Counted from the first letter of the stretch, positions 44,367 through 53,196 are shown. The stretch is 64,000 nt of DNA from DASUBV01 sp036501025 (GCA_036501025.1 DASYBB010000140.1:1-64000), one strand, 5' to 3'. A program made the numbers and translations. The notes: a model not told the origin generated them from the sequence alone.

Positions 44367-45543
44367 GTGACCTCCCGCCCGCCCGATCCTGGGCTGATGT
44401 TACCCCTCGGTAGCTTCGCGGGACCTTGCCGGTGAACCGGGTCACGATCTCGTACGACAGCGTGCCCAGGGCGTCCGCCCACTCCTGGGCCGTGGGCTCG
44501 CCGCTGGTGCCCGGGCCGAACAGGATGACCTCGTCCCCGGCCTCGGCGGGCAGGTCGCCCAGGTCCAGGATGGTCTGGTTCATGTTGACGGTCCCGGCCA
44601 CGGTGAACCGCCGGCCGCGGACGAACATCGGCGCCGTGTTCGTCGCGAGCCGCGGGACGCCCTCGTTGTAGCCGAGCGGGACCACCCCGAGCGTGGCCGG
44701 CGCCGTGGTGGCGTAGCGGTGCCCGTAGGACACTCCGGTGCCGGCCGGGACCCGCTTGGTCTGCACCAGCCGGGCGCGCACCGTCATCGCCGGGGTGAGC
44801 CAGTCCGGCGCCCCGCCCGGCAGCGTGGACAGGCCCACGATCGCCCCGCCCGGCCGGACCAGGTCATGCCAGGAATCCGGCAGCGTCAAGGTGGCCGGGG
44901 TGTTGGCCAGGTGGCGCACCTCCGGCCGGGCTCCGGCCCGCTCGGCCAGGGCGACGGCCGCGTCGAAGGCCGTCAGCTGCGCGGCGATCGACGGGTGGCC
45001 GGGCATGTCGGCGCAGGCGAAGTGCGACCAGATCCCGGTCACGACCGCGTCGCCCGCCGCCTCCGCGTCCAGCGCGGCCGCGACCAGCCCCGGCCAGTCG
45101 GCCACGGTCGCCCCGCACCGGCTCATCCCGGTGTCCGCCTCCAGGTGCAGCCGGGCGGGCCGCCCGGCTCGGCGGGCCGCCGCCGCGACCTGGGCCGCCA
45201 CCGCGGCCGTGCCGGCCGTCAGGTCAATGCCCGCCGCGACGGCCTCCTCGTGCCGGGCGTCCGGCGCGGCCAGCAGGCAGACCACCGGCACGGTGAAGCC
45301 GGCCGCCCGCAGCGCGAGCCCGTCGGCGATCTGCACCACGCCGAGCCAGCTCGCCCCGCCCGCCACTGCGGCCGCGGCCGTGGGCACCAGGCCGTGGCCG
45401 TAGCCGTCGGACTTGACCACGGCCATCACCTGCGCCCCCCGCACGTGGGCGACGAGGGCGGCGGCGTTGGCCGCGATGGCGTCCAGGTCAACGACTACCT
45501 CGGGACGGCCCTCGGTCCCCGGCTGGCTCGCTGCGTCAGGCAT
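44341..45543 (-). CDS. alr: Alanine racemase
   Basis: 400 aa PLP enzyme that makes D-alanine for peptidoglycan. It begins with VVVDLDAIAANA, and AVVKSDGYGHGLVP carries the PLP lysine (usual form KADAYGHG). LEADTGMSRCG, SHFACAD, HLANTPATL and GVSYGHRY (second catalytic base Tyr) follow. The ATG at 45543 is chosen; the frame runs further upstream but only across the divergent peptidase. The two starts are 52 bases apart, so the promoters overlap. Confidence 0.96.
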   Translation of the reverse strand: MPDAASQPGTEGRPEVVVDLDAIAANAAALVAHVRGAQVMAVVKSDGYGHGLVPTAAAAVAGGASWLGVVQIADGLALRAAGFTVPVVCLLAAPDARHEEAVAAGIDLTAGTAAVAAQVAAAARRAGRPARLHLEADTGMSRCGATVADWPGLVAAALDAEAAGDAVVTGIWSHFACADMPGHPSIAAQLTAFDAAVALAERAGARPEVRHLANTPATLTLPDSWHDLVRPGGAIVGLSTLPGGAPDWLTPAMTVRARLVQTKRVPAGTGVSYGHRYATTAPATLGVVPLGYNEGVPRLATNTAPMFVRGRRFTVAGTVNMNQTILDLGDLPAEAGDEVILFGPGTSGEPTAQEWADALGTLSYEIVTRFTGKVPRSYRGVTSAQDRAGGRSHGEVAAAH

Positions 45544-45583
45544 GGCCTCAGTCTGCCAGCCAGCCGGCGCCGGCCGGTCCCGG

Positions 45584-45589
45584 TACGAT
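45584..45589 (+). promoter_or_regulatory. -10 box for leaderless S9 peptidase transcript
   Basis: TACGAT ends six bases before the ATG at 45596, so the predicted transcript start is the A of the start codon. No ribosome-binding site is present, in keeping with a leaderless message. Confidence 0.5.
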
Positions 45590-45595
45590 CGGCGG

Positions 45596-47434
45596 ATGGC
45601 TGACCTCATTCCGCTTTCTGTCCTGTTCGGCAACCCGGAGCGGGTCCGGCCGACCATCTCCCCCGACGGCACCCAGCTGGCCTGGATCGCCCCGCACGAG
45701 GGCGTCCTGAACGTGTGGCTGGCCCCCGTCAGCATCTCCGGCGGCATCGACCTGGCCGCGGCGCGCGTCGTCACCGACGACACCGACCGGGGCATCCGCC
45801 AGTTCCTGTGGGCGCACGACGGCCGCCACCTGCTGTACGTGCGCGACACCGGGGGCGACGAGAACTGGCGGCTGTTCGACGTCGACATCCAGACCATGGC
45901 GCGCCGTGACCTGACCCCGTTCGATGGCGTGCAGACCCAGTTCATCGGGCTGGAGCGCGAGCTCCCGGACGAGGTCCTGATCGGGCTCAACCGCGACAAC
46001 CCGCAGCTGCACGACGTCTACCGGGTCAGCCTGAAGACCGGCGAGCTGGTCAAGGAGGAGGAGAACCCCGGCTTCATGGGCTGGATCGCCGACGCGCACC
46101 TGGTCGTCCGGGGCGCGATCCGGCCCGCGCCCGACGGCGGGTTCGACCTCCTGGTCCGCGACGGGCCGGGCAGCGACTGGCGGGAACTGCTCAGCGTCCC
46201 GGTCGACGACGCCATCACCACCGACGTGGTCGCCTTCAGCGCCGACGGGAGCTCGCTGCTGATTACCAGCTCAGCCGGGGCGCAGACGGCCCGGCTGGTC
46301 CGCCTCGACGTCGCCACCGGCGCCGCCGAGGTCCTCACCGAGGACCCCGAGGCGGACGTCAGCGACGTGCGGATTCACCCCGACACCCGCGAGCCGCAGA
46401 TCGTCACCGTGCTCAAGGCCCGCTCGGAGTACGTCGTCCTGGACCCGTCCGTCGCCGACGACCTCGCCGCCATCCGGGCCATCCACCCCGGCGACGCGAG
46501 CCTGCTGGGCGCCGACGACGCCGACGCCATCTGGCTCGTGGGCTTCACCAACGACGCCGGGCCGATCCCCTACTACGCCTACGACCGGGCAACCAAGACC
46601 GCCCGGTTCCTGTTCGAGCACCAGCCCGGGCTGTCGAAGTACGAGCTGGCCCGCATGGAGCCGTTCTCGTTCCAGTCCAGGGACGGCCTGACCGTGCACG
46701 GCTACCTCACGTTCCCGGCCGGCGACCGGGCCGGCCTGCCGACCGTGCTGAACGTGCACGGCGGCCCGTGGGCGCGCGACACCTGGGGCTTCAACCCCGA
46801 GGCCCAGTGGCTGGCCAACCGGGGGTACCTGTCGGTCCAGGTCAACTTCCGCGGCTCGACCGGCTACGGCAAGGACTTCGTCAACGCCGGCGACCGCGCC
46901 TGGGGCGCCGAGATGCAGAACGACATCAGCGACGCCGTGGCCCACGTGATCAGCCAGGGCTGGGCCGACCCGGCCCGGGTCGCCATCTACGGCGGCAGCT
47001 ACGGCGGCTACGCGGCCCTGGCCGGCGCCGCGTTCACCCCCGACCTGTACCGGTGCGCGGTGGACATCGTCGGGCCCTCCAACCTGATCACCCTGATCGA
47101 GTCCGTCCCGCCGTACTGGGCGCCGATGATCGCCATGTTCCACCAGCGGGTCGGCGACCCGGCGAAGGACGCCGACTTCCTGTGGTCCCGCTCGCCGCTG
47201 TCGCGGGCCGAGGCCATCCGCATCCCGCTGCTGATCGCCCAGGGCGCCAACGACCCGCGGGTCAAGCAGGCCGAGTCGGAGCAGATCGTCGCCGCCCTGA
47301 GCAAGGCCGGCATCGAGCACGAGTACCTGCTGTTCCCCGACGAGGGCCACGGCTTCGCCAAGCCGGAGAACCGGCTCCGCTTCTACGCCGAGGCGGACCG
47401 CTTCCTGGCCCGCTACCTGGGCGGCGCGGCCTAG
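45596..47434 (+). CDS. S9 family prolyl oligopeptidase-like serine peptidase
   Basis: 612 aa. An N-terminal beta-propeller (about 1-345, with WD40-like PDGTQLAWIAP and DGRHLLYVRD blades) caps a C-terminal alpha/beta hydrolase domain: HGGPWARD, nucleophile GGSYGGYAAL, acid in QGANDPRVKQAE and His in DEGHGFAKPENR. It cuts short peptides, probably in the cytoplasm as no signal peptide is visible. ATG at 45596 is the start; the frame upstream overlaps alr. Its stop overlaps the convergent oxidoreductase by 4 bases. Confidence 0.94.
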   Translation: MADLIPLSVLFGNPERVRPTISPDGTQLAWIAPHEGVLNVWLAPVSISGGIDLAAARVVTDDTDRGIRQFLWAHDGRHLLYVRDTGGDENWRLFDVDIQTMARRDLTPFDGVQTQFIGLERELPDEVLIGLNRDNPQLHDVYRVSLKTGELVKEEENPGFMGWIADAHLVVRGAIRPAPDGGFDLLVRDGPGSDWRELLSVPVDDAITTDVVAFSADGSSLLITSSAGAQTARLVRLDVATGAAEVLTEDPEADVSDVRIHPDTREPQIVTVLKARSEYVVLDPSVADDLAAIRAIHPGDASLLGADDADAIWLVGFTNDAGPIPYYAYDRATKTARFLFEHQPGLSKYELARMEPFSFQSRDGLTVHGYLTFPAGDRAGLPTVLNVHGGPWARDTWGFNPEAQWLANRGYLSVQVNFRGSTGYGKDFVNAGDRAWGAEMQNDISDAVAHVISQGWADPARVAIYGGSYGGYAALAGAAFTPDLYRCAVDIVGPSNLITLIESVPPYWAPMIAMFHQRVGDPAKDADFLWSRSPLSRAEAIRIPLLIAQGANDPRVKQAESEQIVAALSKAGIEHEYLLFPDEGHGFAKPENRLRFYAEADRFLARYLGGAA

Positions 47435-47835
47435 GTCCGCTCGATGGTAAAGACCGGGATCTCGCGGGAGGTCCGCGCCGCGAAGTCGTTCAGGGCCGGC
47501 AGGGCCTGCGCGCGCTCGCGGAACAGCCGGTCCCGCTCGGCGCCGATGGCCAGGTCGGCCCAGGCGGGGAACTTCTCGGTCCCGACCTCGACGGTGACGT
47601 CGGGGTGCGCGATCAGGTTGTAGTACCAGCCCGGGTGGGCGGGCGCCCCGCCGTCGGCGGCGATCACCACGTAGCGGCCGCCGTCGGTGGCGTAGGACAG
47701 CGGATGCGTGTAAGACCGCTGCGACCGGGCGCCGGTGCTGGTCAGCAGCAGCAGGTCGATGCCGGCGAAGTAGCCGCCGACGCGCCCGGCGTGAGCGCGG
47801 AACTCCGCGATGATCGGCGCATTACGGTCTGGCAC
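47431..47835 (-). CDS. Deazaflavin (F420)-dependent nitroreductase-family protein
   Basis: 134 aa, DDN-like split beta-barrel: GRVGGYFAGIDLLLLTSTGARSQRSYTHPLSY, YVVIAADGGAPAHPGWYYNLIAHPDVTVEVG. The AHPGWYYNL segment is a family hallmark; members reduce quinones or nitro-compounds with F420H2. I start it at the GTG at 47835 with GGGGGAGG five bases upstream; a GTG at 47856 overlaps the upstream gene's stop but has no ribosome site. Confidence 0.88.
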   Translation of the reverse strand: MPDRNAPIIAEFRAHAGRVGGYFAGIDLLLLTSTGARSQRSYTHPLSYATDGGRYVVIAADGGAPAHPGWYYNLIAHPDVTVEVGTEKFPAWADLAIGAERDRLFRERAQALPALNDFAARTSREIPVFTIERT

Positions 47836-47852
47836 GACATCCTCCCCCTTAG

Positions 47853-48086
47853 TCACCCGGCGTTCGTGGCCTGGCCGTCCTGCAGTTCCTCCAGCGCTTC
47901 CTCGGTGGCCTGCGCGAGCTGGTGGGCCTGCGCGGCGGTGGCCTCGGCGTCGGCCTCGGCCTCCTGGTAGGCATCCTCCAGGGCTTCGTTGTCGGCGGTG
48001 ATCTCCGCGGCCGTCGCCTTGGCCTCGTCCGTCTGCAGCGTCATGCCCGCGGCCTCAGCCGCCGGGGGCTCCGGTGTCGTCGACAT
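47853..48086 (-). CDS. Small acidic coiled-coil protein (77 aa)
   Basis: 77 aa, almost wholly Ala/Glu/Asp/Gln, with a heptad-like helix from about 20 to 70 (EITADNEALEDAYQEAEA). No domain recognised. Its stop touches the upstream candidate start of the F420-family gene. Codon composition is consistent with a real gene, but low complexity weakens the call. Confidence 0.55.
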   Translation of the reverse strand: MSTTPEPPAAEAAGMTLQTDEAKATAAEITADNEALEDAYQEAEADAEATAAQAHQLAQATEEALEELQDGQATNAG

Positions 48087-48229
48087 CCCCAGAGGCTATG
48101 CGTCCCGTTGCCGCCAGGCCCGCAACCCGCCCGAAAAGCCGCCAACTATCCGGCGGGTCCCGGGTAACTGCGCCGGCCGGAGCGCTGTGGCACGATGCAG
48201 GCGCAGGCTCCGACCGGGAAGGGTCCGAC

Positions 48230-48448
48230 GTGAATTACGTGCTGGTCATGAAGAACGCGCAGGCGGAGCTGGTCGCGATCGGCCCGGTCTCCATCGAGTA
48301 CCAGGCCGCGATGCTGCGCGACCAGATCGAGGAGAGCTCGGGCTGGACCGCGGTCGGCATTGCCCGGGTCCTGACCGAGGCCCAGGCCCGCTCCCTGGCC
48401 GGCCTGCCCGCCCCTGCCTCCGGCGCCCAGCCGGCTGGCCCTGGCTGA
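48230..48448 (+). CDS. Small conserved protein of unknown function (72 aa)
   Basis: 72 aa: VNYVLVMKNAQAELVAIGP, SIEYQAAMLRDQIEESSGW, IARVLTEAQARSLAGL. It looks like a compact alpha/beta fold with a Pro/Ala tail. The start is the GTG at 48230, with GGGAAGGG upstream. Function unknown; similar small ORFs are common in actinobacteria. Confidence 0.65.
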   Translation: MNYVLVMKNAQAELVAIGPVSIEYQAAMLRDQIEESSGWTAVGIARVLTEAQARSLAGLPAPASGAQPAGPG

Positions 48449-48458
48449 ACCCGCGCCC

Positions 48459-48666
48459 GTGGATACCGCCCTGGCCGACGCCCTCGCGCCCGTCCTGCGC
48501 GACCTGCGGGCCGCCGGCTCGGCGCTCCCCGAGGATCTCGCATCCGCTCGCCCCCGTCGTCCAGGGCGGCCGGGCCGTGTGGGCCTGCCCCGCCACCGGT
48601 CGCCAGGTCAGCGAGATCGGGCACCTCGGCCCAGCTCCCGGAGCGACCGGCCGGCCAGGGCGGTGA
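48459..48666 (+). pseudogene. Possible frameshifted remnant of a small protein
   Basis: The frame from the GTG at 48459 reads VDTALADALAPVLRDLRAAG and then turns into Arg/Pro-rich noise. In the next frame, from about 48537, HPLAPVVQGGRAVWACPATG continues up to a TGA at 48664. Together they would make one plausible short protein, with a +1 shift near 48520-48540. Overlaps the convergent DUF998 gene. It could also be two chance reading frames. Confidence 0.35.
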
Positions 48667-49273
48667 GCCACGTGAAGCCGATCACGATGCTGACGCGCTG
48701 GAACAGCCCGGCCACGCCGACGAGCCGAGGCGACTGGCTGAACCCGGCCCCGGCCGCCCCGGTCGTGGCCAGCACCGACACCGCTGTCCCGGCGCTGTAG
48801 AGCCCCCATCCCGGCTGGCCGCTGCGGAGAGCCCGGGCGGCGACGGCCAGCGCGGCGGCCGGGATCCCGAGGAAGACCCCGGCCGACGTCAGGTTGTGCG
48901 CCGTCCCCTCACGGCTGGGCCGCTCGGGCGCATCCGGAGACCCGGGCGGATAGCCGCTGACCGGATCGGTCGTAAACGCCGCGGCACCGAGGAGGCCGGC
49001 CGCGGTCGCGCCCGCGGCGGTCGCTCCGGCCAGCCCCGCTCCCGGCCCGCCCGACCGTGACAGGCCGGCCGCGCCCGCGGCGTACAGAGCGCCGGTAACG
49101 GCGAAGTTGGTCACCTGGGTCCAGCCACGGTCCCCGAGCGCCAGCGAGCTGACCGGGTGCCGGCGCGGCTGGTAACCGGGCCTGGTCGCGCCGTCGACCA
49201 GGAACGCCGCGACAAAAACGGGACCCGCGACCACTCCGCAGCGCAGCAGCCACCGCGTCACCGAGTCCGACAC
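48608..49273 (-). CDS. DUF998 membrane protein
   Basis: 221 aa with about six hydrophobic segments. Features of DUF998: LLRCGVVAGPVFVAAFLVDG, GYQPRRHPVSSLALGDRGWTQVTNFAVTG, FTTDPVSGYPPG, and HNLTSAGVFLGIPAAAL. Function unknown. ATG start at 49273, six bases after the next small gene's end, so the two are probably co-transcribed. Confidence 0.88.
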   Translation of the reverse strand: MSDSVTRWLLRCGVVAGPVFVAAFLVDGATRPGYQPRRHPVSSLALGDRGWTQVTNFAVTGALYAAGAAGLSRSGGPGAGLAGATAAGATAAGLLGAAAFTTDPVSGYPPGSPDAPERPSREGTAHNLTSAGVFLGIPAAALAVAARALRSGQPGWGLYSAGTAVSVLATTGAAGAGFSQSPRLVGVAGLFQRVSIVIGFTWLTALAGRSLRELGRGARSR

Positions 49274-49279
49274 GGCGGG

Positions 49280-49519
49280 CTACTCTCCGCTGGGCTTGTG
49301 CCGACCGCGGAGCAGGTAGGTCAGCGGGAGGATCCCGGCCGAGTTCACCACGGTCAGCCCCGGAATCCAGGCCCACTTCGGCCCGCGAACCTCGCTCGCT
49401 GGCCGCCGCTTGAGGTCGAGCAGTGCCACGGCCTTGAGCGCCGACTCGGCAACTGCTCCGGCGATGATCAACTTGCGGGTGCGCGGGCTCAGGTCGCTCC
49501 AGCGTCGTGCGGCTGACAT
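49280..49519 (-). CDS. PLDc_N-domain small membrane protein
   Basis: 79 aa. RTRKLIIAGAVAESALKAVALLDLKRRPASEVRGPKWAWIPGL matches the phospholipase-D nuclease N-terminal (PLDc_N) pattern: one helix, a basic DLxRRPxxxVRGPK turn, then a second helix. These short stand-alone proteins are of unknown function. ATG start at 49519. Confidence 0.8.
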   Translation of the reverse strand: MSAARRWSDLSPRTRKLIIAGAVAESALKAVALLDLKRRPASEVRGPKWAWIPGLTVVNSAGILPLTYLLRGRHKPSGE

Positions 49520-49546
49520 GAACCGAACCCTACCGCGACCCGGGCC

Positions 49547-51229
49547 TCAGGCGGCGACGGTGCCCGGCGGGCTGTGGCTGTGCAGGGTGCGGCGGCCGTC
49601 GGGGCTGACGGCGGTAACGGTGGCGTCGGGGTGGAGGGTGATGGTCCAGCCCCACTGGTGGATGGCGATGAGGTGGTGGAACCGGCAGAGCAGGACCAGG
49701 TTGATCAGCTGCGTGCGGCCGCCCCGGACGCGCCAGACGATGTGGTGGACGTCGCAGGCGGCGGCAGGCTGCTGGCAGCCCGGGAACCGGCAGGTCCGGT
49801 CTCGGACGATCACTGCCCGGCGCAGGTGCGGCGGGATCGTGTCGGTGGCCTTGCCGACGTCCAGCGGCAGGCTGGCGGCGGCCGCGGGCGGGCAGGGCAC
49901 CCCGGCGCGGAGCGCGGCGGCGAGTCCACCCGGACCCGACAGCAGCCGGACCGCTTCGGCCAGGACCAGGTCACGGGCCGTCTGCCGGGCATCCGGGGCA
50001 GTGAGGGGCGGCCGCGTCGCCGGGCCTCCGGGATCGGCGAGGTGCGCTGGGTCGGTGAGGCGCGCCGGGTCGGTAAGGCCGGACCCGGGCTGGTAGCCGG
50101 TGGTGCCCGCATGGCGCTGGATGCCGTCCGGGCCGCGGCCCAGCAGGCGGGCGGCAAGCTGGTCAAGCAGGACGGGATCGACGCGGCCGCTGACCACTGG
50201 CACGATGGTGGCGTCACAGGCCGCGCCCGGACCAGCCGCCGGACCGGGCAGCCAGCCCGGGACCGGATCGGGGCCGCTGCCGTCGGGACCGGAGCCGGAC
50301 CCACCGGCGGCGCCGGTGGCACCATTCAGGCTCATTAGCTGGTCGAGGGTCATGTGCAGCTGGATCTGCGTTGGCTGGCCGGCCCGGTCCGGCAGGCCGC
50401 CGGCCGCGATGACCCGTCGGCACGCCTCTTCAAGTGCGTCGTGGTTGCGCTGCGGCAGAGTCCGGTCGTCCTCGGGGCCTTGCTTCTTGCCCAGCGACTC
50501 GAAGATCGCGGTCAGGGCGGCGTTGCAGCGCGGGGTCAGGTCGCCGTCTAGCTTCCCGGCCCCGCGGAAGTGGGTGTCGAGGGTCACGCCGCGGCTGGCG
50601 GGATCACCCAGGCCGTCGCCGTCGGGCGGGGCGCAGCGCCGGAACATCTCCTCGGCCAGTCCGGCCAGGTCGGTCAACGTCACCCCGCCGGCCTGGGCGG
50701 CCAGCAGGATGTCATCGGCGGCGTCCCGGCTGTGGGTCGGTAGGCGGTCGGTCCACTCGCAGATCTGCCGCGCCCACGACCCGGAGATATCCCCGGCGGC
50801 GAGCTCCGCGGCCACGGCCGGATGGTCGGCGAGCCGCCGCATCCACATGACGGAGGCGGTCGCCGCACCGCGCGTGATCTTGGTCTGCGCGGCCAGCCAG
50901 GTCTTCGCGGAGTACTGCCCGTCATCGGTGTACGCGGCGCTGGCCGAGAATGCCGCCAGCACCGATGACCGGACGGCGACCAGCATGGACTCGGCCCGCT
51001 CCAGCGCCCGCAGGCAGTCGGCCTGCCCGGCCGCGGGCAGCTCCGCCCCACTCAGCCGGGCCAGCGATCCGAGGCCGCCTAAGACGGCAGAGATCGCGTC
51101 AGCTGTACCCGTCCGGCCAGAACCGGCGCCGCCGCCCGGCGCGGCCGTCGCCGCCGCGCCTGCCGCCGTCGCCGAAGAATCGCCACACTGGGAGCCCGCG
51201 GGTTCCGCAGCCGGACCGGGTACGTACAT
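49547..51229 (-). CDS. DUF222 and HNH endonuclease domain protein (13E12-like)
   Basis: 560 aa from the ATG at 51229. The DUF222 domain (about 60-330) has LRALERAESMLVAVRSSVLAAF, TWLAAQTKITRGAA and GDISGSWARQICEW. A Gly/Pro-rich linker is followed by a C-terminal HNH motif: RRAVIVRDRTCRFPGCQQPAAACDVHHIVWRVRGGRTQLINLVLLCRFHHLIAIHQWGW, Cys-rich with the catalytic HH and N..CxxHH. Family members resemble the mycobacterial 13E12 repeats, some of which are LexA-controlled. A SOS-box-like site lies about 35 bases upstream. Start upstream of 51229 is not supported. Confidence 0.88.
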   Translation of the reverse strand: MYVPGPAAEPAGSQCGDSSATAAGAAATAAPGGGAGSGRTGTADAISAVLGGLGSLARLSGAELPAAGQADCLRALERAESMLVAVRSSVLAAFSASAAYTDDGQYSAKTWLAAQTKITRGAATASVMWMRRLADHPAVAAELAAGDISGSWARQICEWTDRLPTHSRDAADDILLAAQAGGVTLTDLAGLAEEMFRRCAPPDGDGLGDPASRGVTLDTHFRGAGKLDGDLTPRCNAALTAIFESLGKKQGPEDDRTLPQRNHDALEEACRRVIAAGGLPDRAGQPTQIQLHMTLDQLMSLNGATGAAGGSGSGPDGSGPDPVPGWLPGPAAGPGAACDATIVPVVSGRVDPVLLDQLAARLLGRGPDGIQRHAGTTGYQPGSGLTDPARLTDPAHLADPGGPATRPPLTAPDARQTARDLVLAEAVRLLSGPGGLAAALRAGVPCPPAAAASLPLDVGKATDTIPPHLRRAVIVRDRTCRFPGCQQPAAACDVHHIVWRVRGGRTQLINLVLLCRFHHLIAIHQWGWTITLHPDATVTAVSPDGRRTLHSHSPPGTVAA

Positions 51230-51700
51230 GCTGCCGAGTCGCCCTTCCGAATCGATACGACCTTCGACTATACGTTCGATTCTACCATAAACCGATGACA
51301 ATCCGGGCGATCCGGCCTGGGCCCGACTCTGCCCGCCGGCACCGTCCGGCGCCATCCGGACGCGATCCGCAGAAGCCGAGTCAGGAAATGTGCTCGCCAG
51401 TCGCCCCCGCGCCGCGGCGTCCCGCATCGGCGGCGCGCGAGCCGGAGGCCGCGCGGTTGCAAGTGCCCAGGCCGGCCCGGCTCGACCGCGGACAGTAGTA
51501 CAGGCGGTAGAAATGGAGACGGCAGCACCACGGCGGTCGGCGCGCCACGGCCAGGTCCGGGAAGGCCCAGCAGGCCAGGCGCCCAGGACCCGACCCCGCA
51601 CCGGCCCCCCGCGGGGATCGAGCCAACGGAGCCCCGCCGGAGACGACGAACACGCACAACCGCGGACGAGACGAAGCGGACGAGACGAACAAGAGGGAAC
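51230..51700. other. Intergenic region between the HNH gene and folD
   Basis: About 470 bases. Open frames on the minus strand (Arg/Ser/Gly-rich) have no recognisable domain and I treat them as noise. Visible elements are the SOS-box-like palindrome at 51264-51279 and, just before folD, AGAGGG as a ribosome site. Confidence 0.55.
51264..51279 (-). promoter_or_regulatory. LexA (SOS) box-like site upstream of the HNH gene
   Basis: Plus strand TCGACT-ATAC-GTTCGA; actinobacterial consensus TCGAAC-N4-GTTCGA, so 10 of 12 half-site positions match. It is 35-50 bases upstream of the ATG at 51229. Control of 13E12/DUF222-HNH genes by LexA has been reported in mycobacteria, so the link is plausible. 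Confidence 0.5.
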
Positions 51701-52543
51701 ATGCCCGCAGACCTAATGACCGGATCGGAGCTGGCGGCCGAGCTGACCGGCCTGACGGCCGAGCGCACGGCCAAGCTGACGGCGGCCGGGACGACGCCGT
51801 GCCTGGCCACGGTGATCGTGGGAGACGACCCGGCGTCCGTCACCTACGTGCGGATGAAGGAGAACCGGTCCCGCAAGGTCGGCATCGAGTCCCGGCACGT
51901 CGGGCTGCCCGAGGAGACCACGACCGCCGAGCTGGTCGCCGTCATCAGCGGCCTGTCCGCCGACCCGGCGGTGCACGGCATCCTGCTGCAGCATCCGGTC
52001 CCGGCGCAGATCGACGAGCGGGCCGCGTTCGAGGCCATCGACCCGGCCAAGGACGTCGACGGGGTCACCATGCAGTCCTTCGCGGCCATGGCGTTCGGCT
52101 ACCCGGCGTTCGCCTCGGCCACGCCGGGGGCGATCATGCGGCTGCTCGATGCCTACGGCGTCGACCCGACCGGGCAGCACGCCGTGGTCATCGGCCGCAG
52201 TCCCATCCTCGGCAAGCCGGTGGGAATGCTGCTGCTGGCCCGCAACGCGACGGTCACCTACTGCCATTCGCGGACCCGGGACCTGCCCGCGATCGCGGCC
52301 ACGGCCGACATCCTGGTCGCGGCGGTCGGCCGGCCGCAGTTCGTCCGGGGCGACTGGATCAAGCCGGGCGCGGTGGTCCTCGACGCCGGGTACAACCCCG
52401 GCAACGTCGGCGATGTCGCGTTCGAGGAGGCGCTCCCGGTCGCCCGGCTGCTGACGCCGGTCCCCGGCGGGGTCGGGCCGATGACCATTGCCACCCTGCT
52501 GGCCCAGACCGTGGACGCGGCCGAGCGGCAGGCCCCGGGCTAA
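51701..52543 (+). CDS. folD: Bifunctional methylene-THF dehydrogenase/methenyl-THF cyclohydrolase
   Basis: 280 aa. It interconverts 5,10-methylene-THF and 10-formyl-THF with NADP, feeding purine and formyl-Met synthesis. SVTYVRMKENRSRKVGI with the catalytic Tyr/Lys, HPVPAQIDE, DPAKDVDGV, VVIGRSPILGKPVGMLLL (the NADP glycine loop) and TPVPGGVGPMTIATLL all match. ATG start at 51701 with AGAGGG upstream. It overlaps the convergent VOC gene by 4 bases. Confidence 0.97.
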   Translation: MPADLMTGSELAAELTGLTAERTAKLTAAGTTPCLATVIVGDDPASVTYVRMKENRSRKVGIESRHVGLPEETTTAELVAVISGLSADPAVHGILLQHPVPAQIDERAAFEAIDPAKDVDGVTMQSFAAMAFGYPAFASATPGAIMRLLDAYGVDPTGQHAVVIGRSPILGKPVGMLLLARNATVTYCHSRTRDLPAIAATADILVAAVGRPQFVRGDWIKPGAVVLDAGYNPGNVGDVAFEEALPVARLLTPVPGGVGPMTIATLLAQTVDAAERQAPG

Positions 52544-53196
52544 CCGCGGCGGGACAGGAAGCCGGCGATGCCCTCGTCCTGGCTGGCGATGAAGGCCGCG
52601 GGCACGGTGACCAGGATCTCGTCGGCGTGCCGCAGGCAGGCCCAGACCGTGTTCCCGGCGGAATCGGCCAGCCTGACCTCCGCGCTGGACTCGCACCGCG
52701 CGCCCTGGAAGCTGCCCACCTGGCAGCCGGGCATGCTCGCGCCGCCGGCCCGGACGAGGTCGGCGGCCTCTTTCAGCAGCGAGAAATGCGCCGAGCCCGG
52801 CTCCTCGCGCGGCGGCGCCTGGGATTCCAGCCGCTCGGCCTGGCCGAGCAGGACCGTGTTGCGGTCCGGGTCGAGCAGCTTGACCTCGCCGCCGAGGGCG
52901 TGCGGCGGGTAGCCCACGTGATCAGCCTGCGTGCCCGCCGCGCGGATCTCGCCGACCAGCGCGTCGAGATCGTCGACGAAGAAATAGAACAGCAGCGGCA
53001 GCGGCGGGATGTCCAGCGGCGGCTGGCTGGAGGCGAGCAGGACGGAATGACCGTTCTGCTGGAGGACCAGCCAGCCGGAGGCCGGCCCGGCGCCGCTCTG
53101 CTCCTCGTGAAAGCCCAGCAGCCCGTAAAACGCGCGTGACGTGTCGATATCCCGGACATATGTCACGGCGACCATGGACTGCAGGGCCGGCGTCAT
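52540..53196 (-). CDS. VOC-family protein with a cysteine-rich C-terminal extension
   Basis: 218 aa. An N-terminal glyoxalase/VOC domain (about 1-122; VTYVRDIDTSRAFYGLLGF, DPDRNTVLLGQ) carries the paired beta-alpha modules. The rest (about 130-218) is an unrecognised domain with three Cys (GCQVGSFQGARC, VWACLRHADEIL) that ends GIAGFLSRRG. The Cys spacing could bind metal or form a disulfide. Substrate unknown. ATG start at 53196. Confidence 0.8.
   Translation of the reverse strand: MTPALQSMVAVTYVRDIDTSRAFYGLLGFHEEQSGAGPASGWLVLQQNGHSVLLASSQPPLDIPPLPLLFYFFVDDLDALVGEIRAAGTQADHVGYPPHALGGEVKLLDPDRNTVLLGQAERLESQAPPREEPGSAHFSLLKEAADLVRAGGASMPGCQVGSFQGARCESSAEVRLADSAGNTVWACLRHADEILVTVPAAFIASQDEGIAGFLSRRG

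Noticed and set aside
44341..45999. Longer alr frame starting at 45999
   Set aside because: The upstream 152 codons are antisense to the S9 peptidase; the ATG at 45543 fits alanine racemase length and start.
51268..51843. Minus-strand open frame upstream of the HNH gene
   Set aside because: Runs into folD on the other strand, is Arg/Ser-rich, and overlaps the SOS-box-like site; no domain.
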